Assembly (NCBI GenBank): GCA_021296255.1
Contig: JAGWAU010000004.1
Coordinates: 18,465-82,464, forward strand
Reading direction: 5' to 3'
DNA: 64,000 bases
Origin: Alphaproteobacteria bacterium
GTDB lineage: Bacteria; Pseudomonadota; Alphaproteobacteria; UBA2966
This document shows, piece after piece, positions 54,953 through 63,224 of the stretch. Within the stretch, counting starts at the first letter, position 1. Each line of letters starts with the position of its first letter. Made by a program: the position numbers and the translations under genes. The notes under the pieces are model-generated. The model was not told where the DNA came from. It did not search any database and was given only the letters and a program-made list of their open reading frames with translations.

Positions 54953-55080
54953 TTGTCGTCTTCGTATCGGGATTTCCGGCGGGGCCCGAGAACTGGTGTA
55001 CAAGTGCACTCCCCGGTTTTCGGACTGAATTCGTCGAATGCCTTTTTAGCTTTGGCCCCGTTGGCAAGAGCCTCCTGCAC
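54949..55080 (-). CDS. possible 43-residue protein coupled to meaB
   Basis: GTG at 55080, preceded by GGGAA at 7 nt spacing, opens a frame that ends in TGA overlapping the meaB ATG. The translation starts VQEALANGAKAKKAFDEF and continues SPKTGECTCTPVLGPRRKSR then YEDDK. The balanced composition, the CxC motif and the coupled stop-start speak for a real gene, but I know no family. It could also be the 3' piece of a longer lost gene, though an in-frame TGA lies two codons upstream of the GTG. Confidence 0.45.
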   Translation of the reverse strand: MQEALANGAKAKKAFDEFSPKTGECTCTPVLGPRRKSRYEDDK

Positions 55081-55185
55081 GAGTCATTCCCGCGTCTACG
55101 GTCTGGCATCAGCGATGGCAAATGGCGCAATCCATGTGTCCGGTACGACGTGTCACTTATGTCTCAGGTCGGTCCCCGTGGAGAG

Positions 55186-55262
55186 TGGCGACCCCGGAGG
55201 GATTCGAACCCCCGACCTGCGGATTAGGAATCCGCCGCTCTATCCGACTGAGCCACGGGGCC
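55186..55262 (-). tRNA. tRNA-Arg(CCT)
   Basis: A 77-nt cloverleaf on the minus strand including an encoded CCA. Acceptor GGCCCCG pairs with CGGGGTC (one G-U), D-stem GCTC/GAGC, anticodon stem GCGGA/TCCGC around the loop TTCCTAA, so the anticodon is CCT (codon AGG), T-arm GGGGG-TTCGAAT-CCCTC. A sigma70-type promoter lies just upstream. Confidence 0.97.
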
Positions 55263-55271
55263 GCTGCCAAC

Positions 55272-55300
55272 CTTCTAGGCGCACCTGAATTCCCGGTCAA
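55272..55300 (-). promoter_or_regulatory. sigma70-type promoter of tRNA-Arg
   Basis: On the minus strand TTGACC (55300-55295), 17-nt spacer, TAGAAG (55277-55272), ending 10 nt before the tRNA 5' end. Spacing fits transcription starting just before the mature tRNA. Confidence 0.6.
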
Positions 55301-55317
55301 CCGGGTCGGCCGGAGGC

Positions 55318-56367
55318 TCACACCTTTGCCATGACCTCCTCGGCAAACAGCCTGAGTGAGGCCTTGGCCTCGTCGAGGGGCATGTTGCCGTAGGCGAAGT
55401 CGATCGAGGGATAGATCTCGCCACCGCAGATCTCCGTGAAATAGGCGATGCGCTCGCGGGCCTTTTCCGGCGAACCGATGAAGGACTGCTCCACCAGCAC
55501 GTCGTACGGGAACTTCTCGACCGCGTCGATGAACTTCTCGTAGCCCGGATACTGCGCCGACGGCTGGCCGCGCCAGCGCTCCAGCGGCTCCAGAAACATG
55601 TCGATGTAGTGGCGAGCGTAGGGTTCGGCGCGCTCCACTGCCCCCTTGTCCGTCGGCGCGCAGTAGGTCCGGAAGTTGATGTTGACGGATGCCGAATCAG
55701 GGTCGTGGCCGGAGTCCCCGCGGAAGCTCCGGTACCGGACCACCATCTCGCCGAGCTCCGCCGGACGGAGGTAGAATGGCGTGATCATCAGGTTCATACC
55801 CTGCCTGCCCGCGTACTCGAAGGAATCGGGCGTGCGAAAGGCCGCCACATAGAAGGGAGGGTGCGGCTGCTGGACCGGCCGGGGCAGGGAACGGGCTTTC
55901 TCGAACCTGTGATACCGCCCCTCGAAGGTCACTTCCTCTTCGGTCAGCAGGCGCCGAATGGCTTCGATGCCCTCCTCGTAGAGGGGCCGCGAGTCGTCCA
56001 TGGAGACGCCGAAGGCGTCGAACTCGTGGGGCAGGAAGGCGCGAGCGAAACCCACGTCGAGGCGCCCGCCGCTCATGGAATCCAGGAGGGCGATGCGCGC
56101 CGCGAGCTGGAGCGGGTGACCGAAGGCCGGGATCACGGCGCCCGTCATCAGCCGCATCTCCGGCTGGCGCGCGGCCACGGCGGCAAGAAACTGGAGGGGG
56201 TCCGGGCTATAGCCCCCGTAGGGCGAGAGATAGTGCTCGATGATCTTGGCGTGCATGAAGCCGAGGTCCGCCGCGAAATCGACGAGCTCGAACGTCTCGG
56301 CGTAATACTGCCGCGCGCTCTTCACGTCGGGCGTAACGTCGGGAAAGAACGTAACTCCAAACTGCAT
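55318..56367 (-). CDS. LLM-class flavin-dependent oxidoreductase
   Basis: A 349-residue luciferase-like monooxygenase TIM barrel. It begins with the family strand MQFGVTFFPDV and has typical LGFMHAKIIEHYLSPYGGYS, SGGRLDVGFARAFLPHEFDA and YEEGIEAIRRLLTEEEVTFE with the following RYHRFEKARSLPRPVQQPHP. It presumably uses FMN and an external reductase to oxidise a small molecule; substrate unknown. It stands apart from the tRNA and from the peptidase-like gene upstream, both 102 nt or less away. Confidence 0.9.
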   Translation of the reverse strand: MQFGVTFFPDVTPDVKSARQYYAETFELVDFAADLGFMHAKIIEHYLSPYGGYSPDPLQFLAAVAARQPEMRLMTGAVIPAFGHPLQLAARIALLDSMSGGRLDVGFARAFLPHEFDAFGVSMDDSRPLYEEGIEAIRRLLTEEEVTFEGRYHRFEKARSLPRPVQQPHPPFYVAAFRTPDSFEYAGRQGMNLMITPFYLRPAELGEMVVRYRSFRGDSGHDPDSASVNINFRTYCAPTDKGAVERAEPYARHYIDMFLEPLERWRGQPSAQYPGYEKFIDAVEKFPYDVLVEQSFIGSPEKARERIAYFTEICGGEIYPSIDFAYGNMPLDEAKASLRLFAEEVMAKV

Positions 56368-56469
56368 GCGTCCCTCCCTCGTGGTACTTCATGCTGCCGC
56401 CTCGGCGTTGACAAATGACTACCCTCCTGACTCATCCGCGACAAGCCGACAGCAGGAAATATGGGGCGC

Positions 56470-57717
56470 TTACAGCAACGATTCCTCGAAGGGGAACGTG
56501 GACAGCAGCTCGACGCCGGTGTCGGTCACCAGAACCTGCTGCTCGAGTTTGACACCCTCGGCACCGCCTTGGGCGCCGACGTAACTCTCGATGCAGAGCG
56601 TCATGCCGGGCTCGATGACACCATCGTAACCATGGTCCAGAAGATCCCCGGGATAGGCGATATGCGGATACTCGTCGCAGAGTCCTACACCGTGGGCAAT
56701 GACCGAATAGCGGTTGGCGCCGAACTCATCCGGCAGCCGGAAGCTCTTTTCGGCGAATTCCCGGAACGTCATGCCGGGTTTCAATGATTCGGCATTGAAA
56801 TCGAGGTGTTCGCGGGCGAGCGCATAGAGCCGGCGCTGCTCGTCGTTGGCTCTGTCGTCGCCGCAGAGGTACGTGCGGGAGATGTCGGCACAGTAGCCGA
56901 AGGGTCCGATCAGATCCGTGTCGAAGGAGACGAGGTCGCCAGCCTCGATGACACGGAAGCCCGACTCCTGGAACCAGGGATTGGTCTTGGGGCCCGAAGT
57001 CAAGAGACGGGTCTCGATCCATTCACCGCCCCGTGCGATGTTTACCTGATGCAGGATCGACCAGAGCGCATTTTCGGTCATGCCTGGGGCCAGACGCGTG
57101 CGCATCTCGTACATCGCCGCCTCGCACACGGCAATCGAAGCCCGCATGCACTGGATCTCGTCGTCCGACTTGATTACCCGCGCGAGCTCCATGATCTCGG
57201 TCCCGTCGCGAATCTCAAGGCCCAATTCTTGCAGCGCTGCAATGGCGACGGGATTCGCTCGATCTATCGCAAGACGCCGGTTGCTGCCTCCGCAATGCCG
57301 CAACAGATCCCCGATCTCCCTCGCCCAGCGATCCGCCCGTTCGGTCATCGCCGGTCCCGAAGCGAAATAGTAGATGCCGGTGCCGTGGCGGATCTCGTCG
57401 ACCGTGTCCAGACCTGCGGAACGGTGCCCGCTATTGTGGAAATCGAACATCACCACCGGGCCATCCACGGGGATAAAAGCATAGCGCGCCGCGTTGTGCG
57501 TAATCCAGACCTGCATATTGGTGGAGTCCGTGGCGTAGCGGACGTTCAGCGGGTCTGTCAGTACGATGGCAGCGACATCCCGTGCGGCCAACTCCGACCG
57601 TACGCGACCCAAGCGGTACGCGCGCACCGCGTCCATGTCGATACTTCGACACTCCGGCGGATCGCGGTCTGATGCTGCCGGAAATCCCGCGTCGACGAGC
57701 GTGTTCATTTGACTCAC
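56470..57717 (-). CDS. dddP: M24-fold protein, probable DMSP lyase DddP
   Basis: A 415-residue protein of the pita-bread (creatinase/Xaa-Pro peptidase) fold. Metal ligand candidates are D266 and D268 (VSFDTDLIG), D278 (YCADISRTY), H342 (IAHGVGLCDE), E377 (LCIESYVGA) and E392 (VKLEQQVLV). The spacings 2, 12, 76, 111 and 126 from the first aspartate equal those I recall for the Ruegeria DddP site, including the extra DxD aspartate that ordinary M24 peptidases lack. DddP cleaves dimethylsulfoniopropionate to dimethyl sulfide and acrylate. A related enzyme of other substrate is the main alternative. Its promoter region faces a TPR gene. Confidence 0.7.
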   Translation of the reverse strand: MSQMNTLVDAGFPAASDRDPPECRSIDMDAVRAYRLGRVRSELAARDVAAIVLTDPLNVRYATDSTNMQVWITHNAARYAFIPVDGPVVMFDFHNSGHRSAGLDTVDEIRHGTGIYYFASGPAMTERADRWAREIGDLLRHCGGSNRRLAIDRANPVAIAALQELGLEIRDGTEIMELARVIKSDDEIQCMRASIAVCEAAMYEMRTRLAPGMTENALWSILHQVNIARGGEWIETRLLTSGPKTNPWFQESGFRVIEAGDLVSFDTDLIGPFGYCADISRTYLCGDDRANDEQRRLYALAREHLDFNAESLKPGMTFREFAEKSFRLPDEFGANRYSVIAHGVGLCDEYPHIAYPGDLLDHGYDGVIEPGMTLCIESYVGAQGGAEGVKLEQQVLVTDTGVELLSTFPFEESLL

Positions 57718-57848
57718 TCACCAGTTCTCGATCGGTGTGTATCCATTGGATCGTCGCCGTCGGACCCTGACTCCGATCCCGCCTTGGTGATATTCTGAAT
57801 GCGTCCTGAGGCATAGTTTCCATGAGAAAGACCTGAGAGCATTCGTCC

Positions 57849-59168
57849 ATGTCCGCCGATGTCCGTGGCCTGCCCATCACCGTTGCCAACGACGAAGCGC
57901 TTACGGCGTACGAGAAGGCGGTCGCCGGCTACCTGGCGCAGAAGCGCGACACTATGGACCAACTCAACGCGGCACTCGACGCCGACCCGGAATTCGTGAT
58001 GGCCCACTGCCTCAAGGCCTATCTGCTGAAGATGGCCTTCGATCCGGCTTTCCTGTCAGCCGCGCGCGAATCCCTGGAAGCAGCCTGGAAGGCGGCTGGG
58101 GGCGCGACGGATCGCGAGAAGCGTCACGTCATCGCGGCTGGCCTTCTGCTCGACCAGAAGGCCGTCGACGCGTTGGCCACGCTCGACAGCATCGCCATCG
58201 ACTATCCGACCGACTTGATGACGTTGAAGCTGACGCAATTTTTCCATTTCTGGCGGGGCGATGCCGCCAACATGCGCGATGTCATCGGCCGCGCCCTGCA
58301 CGCGTGGGACCCGAGCGTCCCGGGTTACGGATTCGTGCTCGGATTGTTGTCCTTCGGCTTCGAAGAAGACGGCGATTACGGGGCGGCGGAGCGCGTGGGG
58401 CGCGAGGCCGTGGAATTGAATCCCGAGGACTCATGGGCCGTCCACGCCGTCGCGCATACGATCGAGATGGAAGGCCGGCATGCCGATGGGATCCAGTGGC
58501 TGAAGCGCACGGAAGCGGACTGGCTCGGGAACAACAACTTCCGCTTTCACCTGTGGTGGCACCGCTCCCTTCATCACCTGGAGCGGGACGAGGTCGACGA
58601 GGTCCTCGAACTCTACGACACCGGGATCCGCGGTGAGAAAACCGACTTCGCGACGGATATCGCCAACGGCTCGGCGCTGCTCTGGCGGCTGGCGCTCCGT
58701 GGTATCGACGTCGGCAATCGCTGGGAGGAACTCGGCGAACGCGCCGAGGCCCATGTGCGCGACGCCATAAATACCTTCTTCAACACCAACTACATGATGG
58801 CGCTGCTGGCCACCGACCGGCGGGAGGCGGCAGAGAACCTGCTCACGGCGATGCGCGAGGAGTCGGCCCGCAATGATCCGCTTGCCTCGCGTGCCGTTGA
58901 CGCCGGCGTAGCCTTGTCGGAAGCGCTGCGGGCGTTCCATGACGGTGACTACGGCGCGGTTGTCGACTTCATTCTGCCCGTACGCTACGACCAGCACCTG
59001 TTCGGCGGCAGCCATGCCCAACGGGACGTCTTCGACCAGACCCTGGTGGTGGCCGCGATCCGATCCGGCCGCGAGTCCCTAGCCCGCGCCCTGATCACCG
59101 AGCGTGAAACCCGCCACCGCCAAGTGCCGGCGGCCTGGAAAGCCGAGGCCGGCATGACGGTACATTGA
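57849..59168 (+). CDS. TPR-containing protein, TTC38-like
   Basis: A 439-residue cytoplasmic protein made of helical repeats; the segments AALDADPEFVMAHCLKAYLL, EAVELNPEDSWAVHAVAHTI and NNNFRFHLWWHRSLHHLERD are typical of the TTC38 family, which has no known enzymatic role. No signal peptide is visible. It is divergent from the DddP-like gene (131 nt apart) and followed by a second, exported TPR protein after 13 nt. A carrier or scaffold function is a guess. Confidence 0.85.
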   Translation: MSADVRGLPITVANDEALTAYEKAVAGYLAQKRDTMDQLNAALDADPEFVMAHCLKAYLLKMAFDPAFLSAARESLEAAWKAAGGATDREKRHVIAAGLLLDQKAVDALATLDSIAIDYPTDLMTLKLTQFFHFWRGDAANMRDVIGRALHAWDPSVPGYGFVLGLLSFGFEEDGDYGAAERVGREAVELNPEDSWAVHAVAHTIEMEGRHADGIQWLKRTEADWLGNNNFRFHLWWHRSLHHLERDEVDEVLELYDTGIRGEKTDFATDIANGSALLWRLALRGIDVGNRWEELGERAEAHVRDAINTFFNTNYMMALLATDRREAAENLLTAMREESARNDPLASRAVDAGVALSEALRAFHDGDYGAVVDFILPVRYDQHLFGGSHAQRDVFDQTLVVAAIRSGRESLARALITERETRHRQVPAAWKAEAGMTVH

Positions 59169-59181
59169 TACGCGGCGCCCG

Positions 59182-60207
59182 ATGAAGACCGAGGATCCGA
59201 ATGGGCCGTGGCCCTATATGATTTTCCGGCGTAGGTTCTGCCCGACGCTGATTGTTGCAGCGCTGGTCTGGTCGCCCGTGGTGGCCCACGCCGATCTCGC
59301 CGAGGAATCGGCACTCTGTCGCGACGCAACTGCCCATCCCGACGTGCGGGTCGGCGCATGCACGCATCTTATCCGCTGGGGCGACCACAGCGACAAAAGC
59401 CTCGCCGCCGCCTTCCACGCCCGCGGGCTCGCATATGACGCGCTCGGCGAGAGCAAGAACGCCATTTCGGATTTCTCCGAGGCGATCCGCCTGAACCCGG
59501 GCAATGCCGTCGCTTACAACAACCGGGCCAATACCTACGCGACTCTGGGCGCGTTCGACCGGGCGCTCGCCGATTTCGCGGAGTCGCTGCGCCTCGATCC
59601 CGAGGACGCCAGCACGTTCAACAACCGTGGTACGGTCTATCAGAAGCTGGCCAACTATCGGCGGGCGCTCGCCCACTACGACGAGGCCATCCGTCTCGAC
59701 CCGGGACTCATGCTGGCCCACAACAACCGCTGCGTGGCGCACCGGTCCTTGGGCGAATTCGTAAAGGCCCTGACCGACTGCACGCGCGCCATCGAGATGC
59801 AGCCCACCTACTGGCGAGCTTGGATGAACCGCGGCATCCTGCACTACCTGATGGAGAGCTACGCCGAGGCCGCCGAAGACTACCAAGCGGCGATCCGCCT
59901 CGAACCCCTAAATGCCGTGCCCTTGAACGCCTTGGCCTGGTTGCGGGCGACCGCACCCGAGCAGAGCGTGCGGGATGGCGTCGAGGCGACGCGGCTTGCC
60001 GAAAGGGCCGTACAACTCGGCGATACCGCACAGCATCGTGACACGCTCGCCGCCGCCTACGCCGAAGCGGGGCAGTATCCCCGTGCGGTCAAGGAGGAAG
60101 AACGGGCCATCGCTCTGTCGCGCGAGTCCGGACGTCAAGAGACGGTGGCAGGCTTCCGAAAGCGACTGGAACTTTACCGGCGGGGCCAGCCCTTCCGTCA
60201 GCGATAG
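59182..60207 (+). CDS. exported TPR protein
   Basis: A 341-residue protein with a signal peptide (IFRRRFCPTLIVAALVWSPV followed by VAHA) and five or more tetratricopeptide repeats, for example AISDFSEAIRLNPGNAVAYN, ALADFAESLRLDPEDASTFN and ALAHYDEAIRLDPGLMLAHN. They probably form a periplasmic protein-binding scaffold. The ATG at 59182 or that at 59218 may be the start; the second gives a conventional signal peptide. It lies 13 nt after the TTC38-like gene and 5 nt before the small ParB-like gene, so the three are likely cotranscribed. Confidence 0.85.
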   Translation: MKTEDPNGPWPYMIFRRRFCPTLIVAALVWSPVVAHADLAEESALCRDATAHPDVRVGACTHLIRWGDHSDKSLAAAFHARGLAYDALGESKNAISDFSEAIRLNPGNAVAYNNRANTYATLGAFDRALADFAESLRLDPEDASTFNNRGTVYQKLANYRRALAHYDEAIRLDPGLMLAHNNRCVAHRSLGEFVKALTDCTRAIEMQPTYWRAWMNRGILHYLMESYAEAAEDYQAAIRLEPLNAVPLNALAWLRATAPEQSVRDGVEATRLAERAVQLGDTAQHRDTLAAAYAEAGQYPRAVKEEERAIALSRESGRQETVAGFRKRLELYRRGQPFRQR

Positions 60208-60212
60208 GTCCG

Positions 60213-60458
60213 ATGGAACGGATCATGATCGCCATCGACGACGTCTACGTTCCCGCGAAGCGCCGTCGCACGCTGGTCGACGGGACTGTCACCGCCCTGG
60301 CTGAAAGCATCCTGGAGGAAGGTCTGAAGACACCCATCCTGGTGAGGCCCGACGGCGACCGGTTCGTGCTCGTCGAAGGACTCCACCGGCTCGAAGCCTG
60401 CAGGGCCCTGGGGGAGGAGACCATCCCAGCCTATGAGGTCAATGCCCGCCTCAGGTGA
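60213..60458 (+). CDS. ParB-like N-terminal domain microprotein, 81 residues
   Basis: The protein corresponds to the ParB/Srx fold only: VTALAESILEEGLKTPILVR resembles box I, and VLVEGLHRLEACRALGEETI resembles box II with the arginine patch. No HTH or dimer domain follows, so chromosome partitioning is unlikely; a regulator, CTP-binding or nuclease-like role is open. It starts 5 nt after the exported TPR gene. Confidence 0.75.
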   Translation: MERIMIAIDDVYVPAKRRRTLVDGTVTALAESILEEGLKTPILVRPDGDRFVLVEGLHRLEACRALGEETIPAYEVNARLR

Positions 60459-60488
60459 GAGATGCTTCCGCCGGTGTCGTGACACCGC

Positions 60489-61340
60489 TCAAACCGGTAC
60501 CTCTCCTTTCACGCTGGTGCGCAGCAGATGGCGCACGTCGCCGTCGGCGTAGTTCGAAAGCGCCTTGTGCATGGTGACACGGTTGTCCCACATCACGAAG
60601 TCCCCGTCCCGCCAACGGTGGGTGTAGAGGTTGTCGGCAGCGGTAGCCTGGGCGAATAGCGCGTCCAGAGTCTCGCGGCTTTCCTCCGCCCCCATCCCGA
60701 CGATCAGGCGGGTAAACCCGGGATTGACGTAGAGCGCCATGCGCCTAGTCTCGACTTGGGTGCGTACCACCGGATGTTCCACCGGCGGCACCTCGGCCGC
60801 CTGTTCGGTGGTCAGCGTACGGTCGGGGTTGTCGGCGAATACGGTCTCATAGGCCAGCGTGTAGTCATGCACCGCGCGGCATCCGTCAATCCGTTCCTTG
60901 ACGTCCGCAGGCAACGTCTCATAGGCGCGCACCATGCTGGCGAACATGGTTTCGCCCCGCCCCGTCGGGACCTCTTTTGCATGGAGCATTGATGCGAAGG
61001 TCGGCCGCGCGGTATAGGAGAGGTCGGAGTGCCAGTACTGGCCGGCGTTGACGGCACCGACAGGCTTCCCGTCCTTGCGCACGTTAGAGACGATGAACAC
61101 CTCGGGCATGCCCGGCAGCGTGAAGTCGGAGAGGACGTGCACCTCGGGCTCGCCGAGTTGACGGGTCAGCATGACTTGGGCCTCGGGCGACATCTCCTGA
61201 TCGGGAAACACGAGCACGGCGTGTTCGCAGAGCGCCATCCTGATCTCGTCCGCGACGCCGACATCGACCGAACTACCGAGATCCACCCCAGTCACCTCGG
61301 CGCCGACCGGGGCGTCTCCGGGTCTGATGGTCAGGGTCAT
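60489..61340 (-). CDS. TauD/TfdA-family Fe(II)/2-oxoglutarate dioxygenase
   Basis: A 283-residue dioxygenase of the taurine/2,4-D group. Iron ligands: H and D of YWHSDLSYT (about residues 101-108) and a distal histidine in DNRVTMHKALSNY. The 2-oxoglutarate arginine is likely in RHLLRTSVKG at the C-terminus. It hydroxylates a small sulfonate, acid or amine; being last in a taurine-type ABC operon (85 nt after the permease) favours a sulfonate or similar compound. Confidence 0.88.
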   Translation of the reverse strand: MTLTIRPGDAPVGAEVTGVDLGSSVDVGVADEIRMALCEHAVLVFPDQEMSPEAQVMLTRQLGEPEVHVLSDFTLPGMPEVFIVSNVRKDGKPVGAVNAGQYWHSDLSYTARPTFASMLHAKEVPTGRGETMFASMVRAYETLPADVKERIDGCRAVHDYTLAYETVFADNPDRTLTTEQAAEVPPVEHPVVRTQVETRRMALYVNPGFTRLIVGMGAEESRETLDALFAQATAADNLYTHRWRDGDFVMWDNRVTMHKALSNYADGDVRHLLRTSVKGEVPV

Positions 61341-61425
61341 GCGTCCCTTCGCCCGCCGATCATTCGTGTCATTAGTGCCATGTTCCCAATCGAGATCCGA
61401 CCCCGGGTCCGACCCTCCTGGAGAT

Positions 61426-62307
61426 CTAGCGCTGCATGCCCCACTTCTGCACGGTACCGATCTCGATGTTGCGGAAAATCAGGTTCTCGACGATCAGGCC
61501 GATGACGATGACCGTGAAGAGGGCCGCGAAGACGTAAGGTGTTTCGAGGTTGTCGCCTCTCTCGAAGATCATCCAGCCCAATCCGCCCTCGCCGGAGGCC
61601 GCGCCGAACACGAGTTCGGCGCCGATCAACGTCCGCCAAGCGAAGGCCCAGCCTACCTTCATCCCCGTGAGGATGGAGGCGAAGGCCGCCGGTACGAGGA
61701 TCGTGAAGACGTAAGGAATGCCCCGCAGACCGTAGTTGCGGCCCACCATGCGCAACGTTTCGCTGACCGACATGAAGCCGGTGTGGGTGCTCAGCGCCAC
61801 GGCCCACAGCACCGAGTGAATGGTGACGAAGACCAAGCTCGGCACTCCGAGGCCGAACCACAGCATGGCCAACGGCAGCAGCGAGATCGCCGGAAGCGGC
61901 TGGAACATGGCCGTCATGGTGCTGAGGAAGTCGCTGCCCACGCGCGTCATCACCGCGAAGACCAGCAGCGCCGCCGCAAGAAACAGACCCGCCGCATAAC
62001 CGAGCACCAACACGTAGACCGTGATCCACACCTTCTCCAGCATCAAGCCGCTGAGCAGGGTCTCCCACAGGACCGCGGCGCTCGCGGAGAAGCTCGGGAA
62101 CAGCAGGGGCTCGACGTCCCCGATCCGGGTGTAGCCCTCCCACAGCGCCACGAGGCCGAGGAGGATGGTGAACTTGCGGACCGCGTTGATGTTCGAGATC
62201 CGCTCGAACAGCGACAGGCGCCGCTCGACGTCGACGTCCTGGGCCGCCTCGAGTCTTTCGACGACGAACTCCGGCCGGACATGGATGTCTGCCGTCGTAT
62301 CCGTCAT
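61426..62307 (-). CDS. taurine/nitrate-type ABC permease, second of pair
   Basis: A 293-residue permease with about six membrane helices. It shares the N-terminal DVERRLSLFERISNINAVRK with its neighbour and the EAA-loop region RMVGRNYGLRGIPYVFTILV. The ATG at 62307 overlaps the upstream stop by 4 nt. TauC/SsuC permeases usually act as homodimers; here two related but distinct permease genes lie in one operon, which suggests a heterodimer. Confidence 0.92.
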   Translation of the reverse strand: MTDTTADIHVRPEFVVERLEAAQDVDVERRLSLFERISNINAVRKFTILLGLVALWEGYTRIGDVEPLLFPSFSASAAVLWETLLSGLMLEKVWITVYVLVLGYAAGLFLAAALLVFAVMTRVGSDFLSTMTAMFQPLPAISLLPLAMLWFGLGVPSLVFVTIHSVLWAVALSTHTGFMSVSETLRMVGRNYGLRGIPYVFTILVPAAFASILTGMKVGWAFAWRTLIGAELVFGAASGEGGLGWMIFERGDNLETPYVFAALFTVIVIGLIVENLIFRNIEIGTVQKWGMQR

Positions 62308-63224
62308 GCGATCTGCATTCCCCAGCGCCGGATCGTGCGATCCTCGATGTTCCGGAACACACCGTTCTCGATGATGATCCCCACCAGGATCACGGCGAAC
62401 AGACCGGCGAACACGTACGGCGTCTGGTTTTCCATCTGGCTCTGGAAGATGATCCAACCGAGCCCGCCTGCAGTGGAGCCTTCGGCGCCAAGCTGGCCCG
62501 AGGTGTCCGCCACCTGGCCGCCGAACACGAGCTCGGCCGCGATCAGCGTGCGCCAAGCAAAAGCCCAGCCGATGCGCAGCCCCGTCAGGATCGACGGGAA
62601 GGCCGCCGGGATGAGGATCTTGTAAATGTAGGGCAGGCCCTTGAGGCCATAGTTGCGGCCCACCATACGTTGGGTCTCGCTGACACCCATGAACCCGGAA
62701 TGGGTGTTGAGCGCCACTGGCCAGATGATGGAGTGGAGCAGCGTGAAGACGATCGCCGCCGGACCGAGACCGAACCACAGCATGGCCATCGGCAGCAGCG
62801 CGATGGCCGGCAGCGGGTTGAGCATGGCGGTCAACGTCGTCAGCAGGTCGCTGCCGAAGCGCGTCCACACACCGAAGACGACGAGCACCGAGGCGATGCC
62901 GATGCCGATGGCGTAGCCCGTCAGCAGCAGGCTAAGCGAGTTCCAGACGTTGATCAGTAGACTTTCGTTGACCAGAGCGTTGTAGAGTGCCGTCCCCGTG
63001 GCGGAGAATGTCGGGAACATGAGCTCGTTGATCTGGCTGATCCGCGTGTAGAGTTCCCACGCCACGACCAGCGTCACGAGGACGCTGAGCTTGCGGACCG
63101 CGTCGACGTTCGAGATGCGCTCCCAGACGGAGAGCCGCCGTTCGACGTCGCCGATCACGGCTTCGCCGATCTCCTGACCCTCGAGCTCCTTCCGGACGTA
63201 TGGTTCGATCGCGTGGTCAGACAT
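62304..63224 (-). CDS. taurine/nitrate-type ABC permease, first of pair
   Basis: A 306-residue inner-membrane permease similar to the following one (DVERRLSVWERISNVDAVRK; SETQRMVGRNYGLKGLPYIY), with an insertion SGQLGAEGSTAGGLGWI not shared. About six helices. It starts inside the ATPase gene's last codons (8-nt overlap) and ends inside the start of the next gene, so the operon is translationally linked throughout. Confidence 0.92.
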   Translation of the reverse strand: MSDHAIEPYVRKELEGQEIGEAVIGDVERRLSVWERISNVDAVRKLSVLVTLVVAWELYTRISQINELMFPTFSATGTALYNALVNESLLINVWNSLSLLLTGYAIGIGIASVLVVFGVWTRFGSDLLTTLTAMLNPLPAIALLPMAMLWFGLGPAAIVFTLLHSIIWPVALNTHSGFMGVSETQRMVGRNYGLKGLPYIYKILIPAAFPSILTGLRIGWAFAWRTLIAAELVFGGQVADTSGQLGAEGSTAGGLGWIIFQSQMENQTPYVFAGLFAVILVGIIIENGVFRNIEDRTIRRWGMQIA

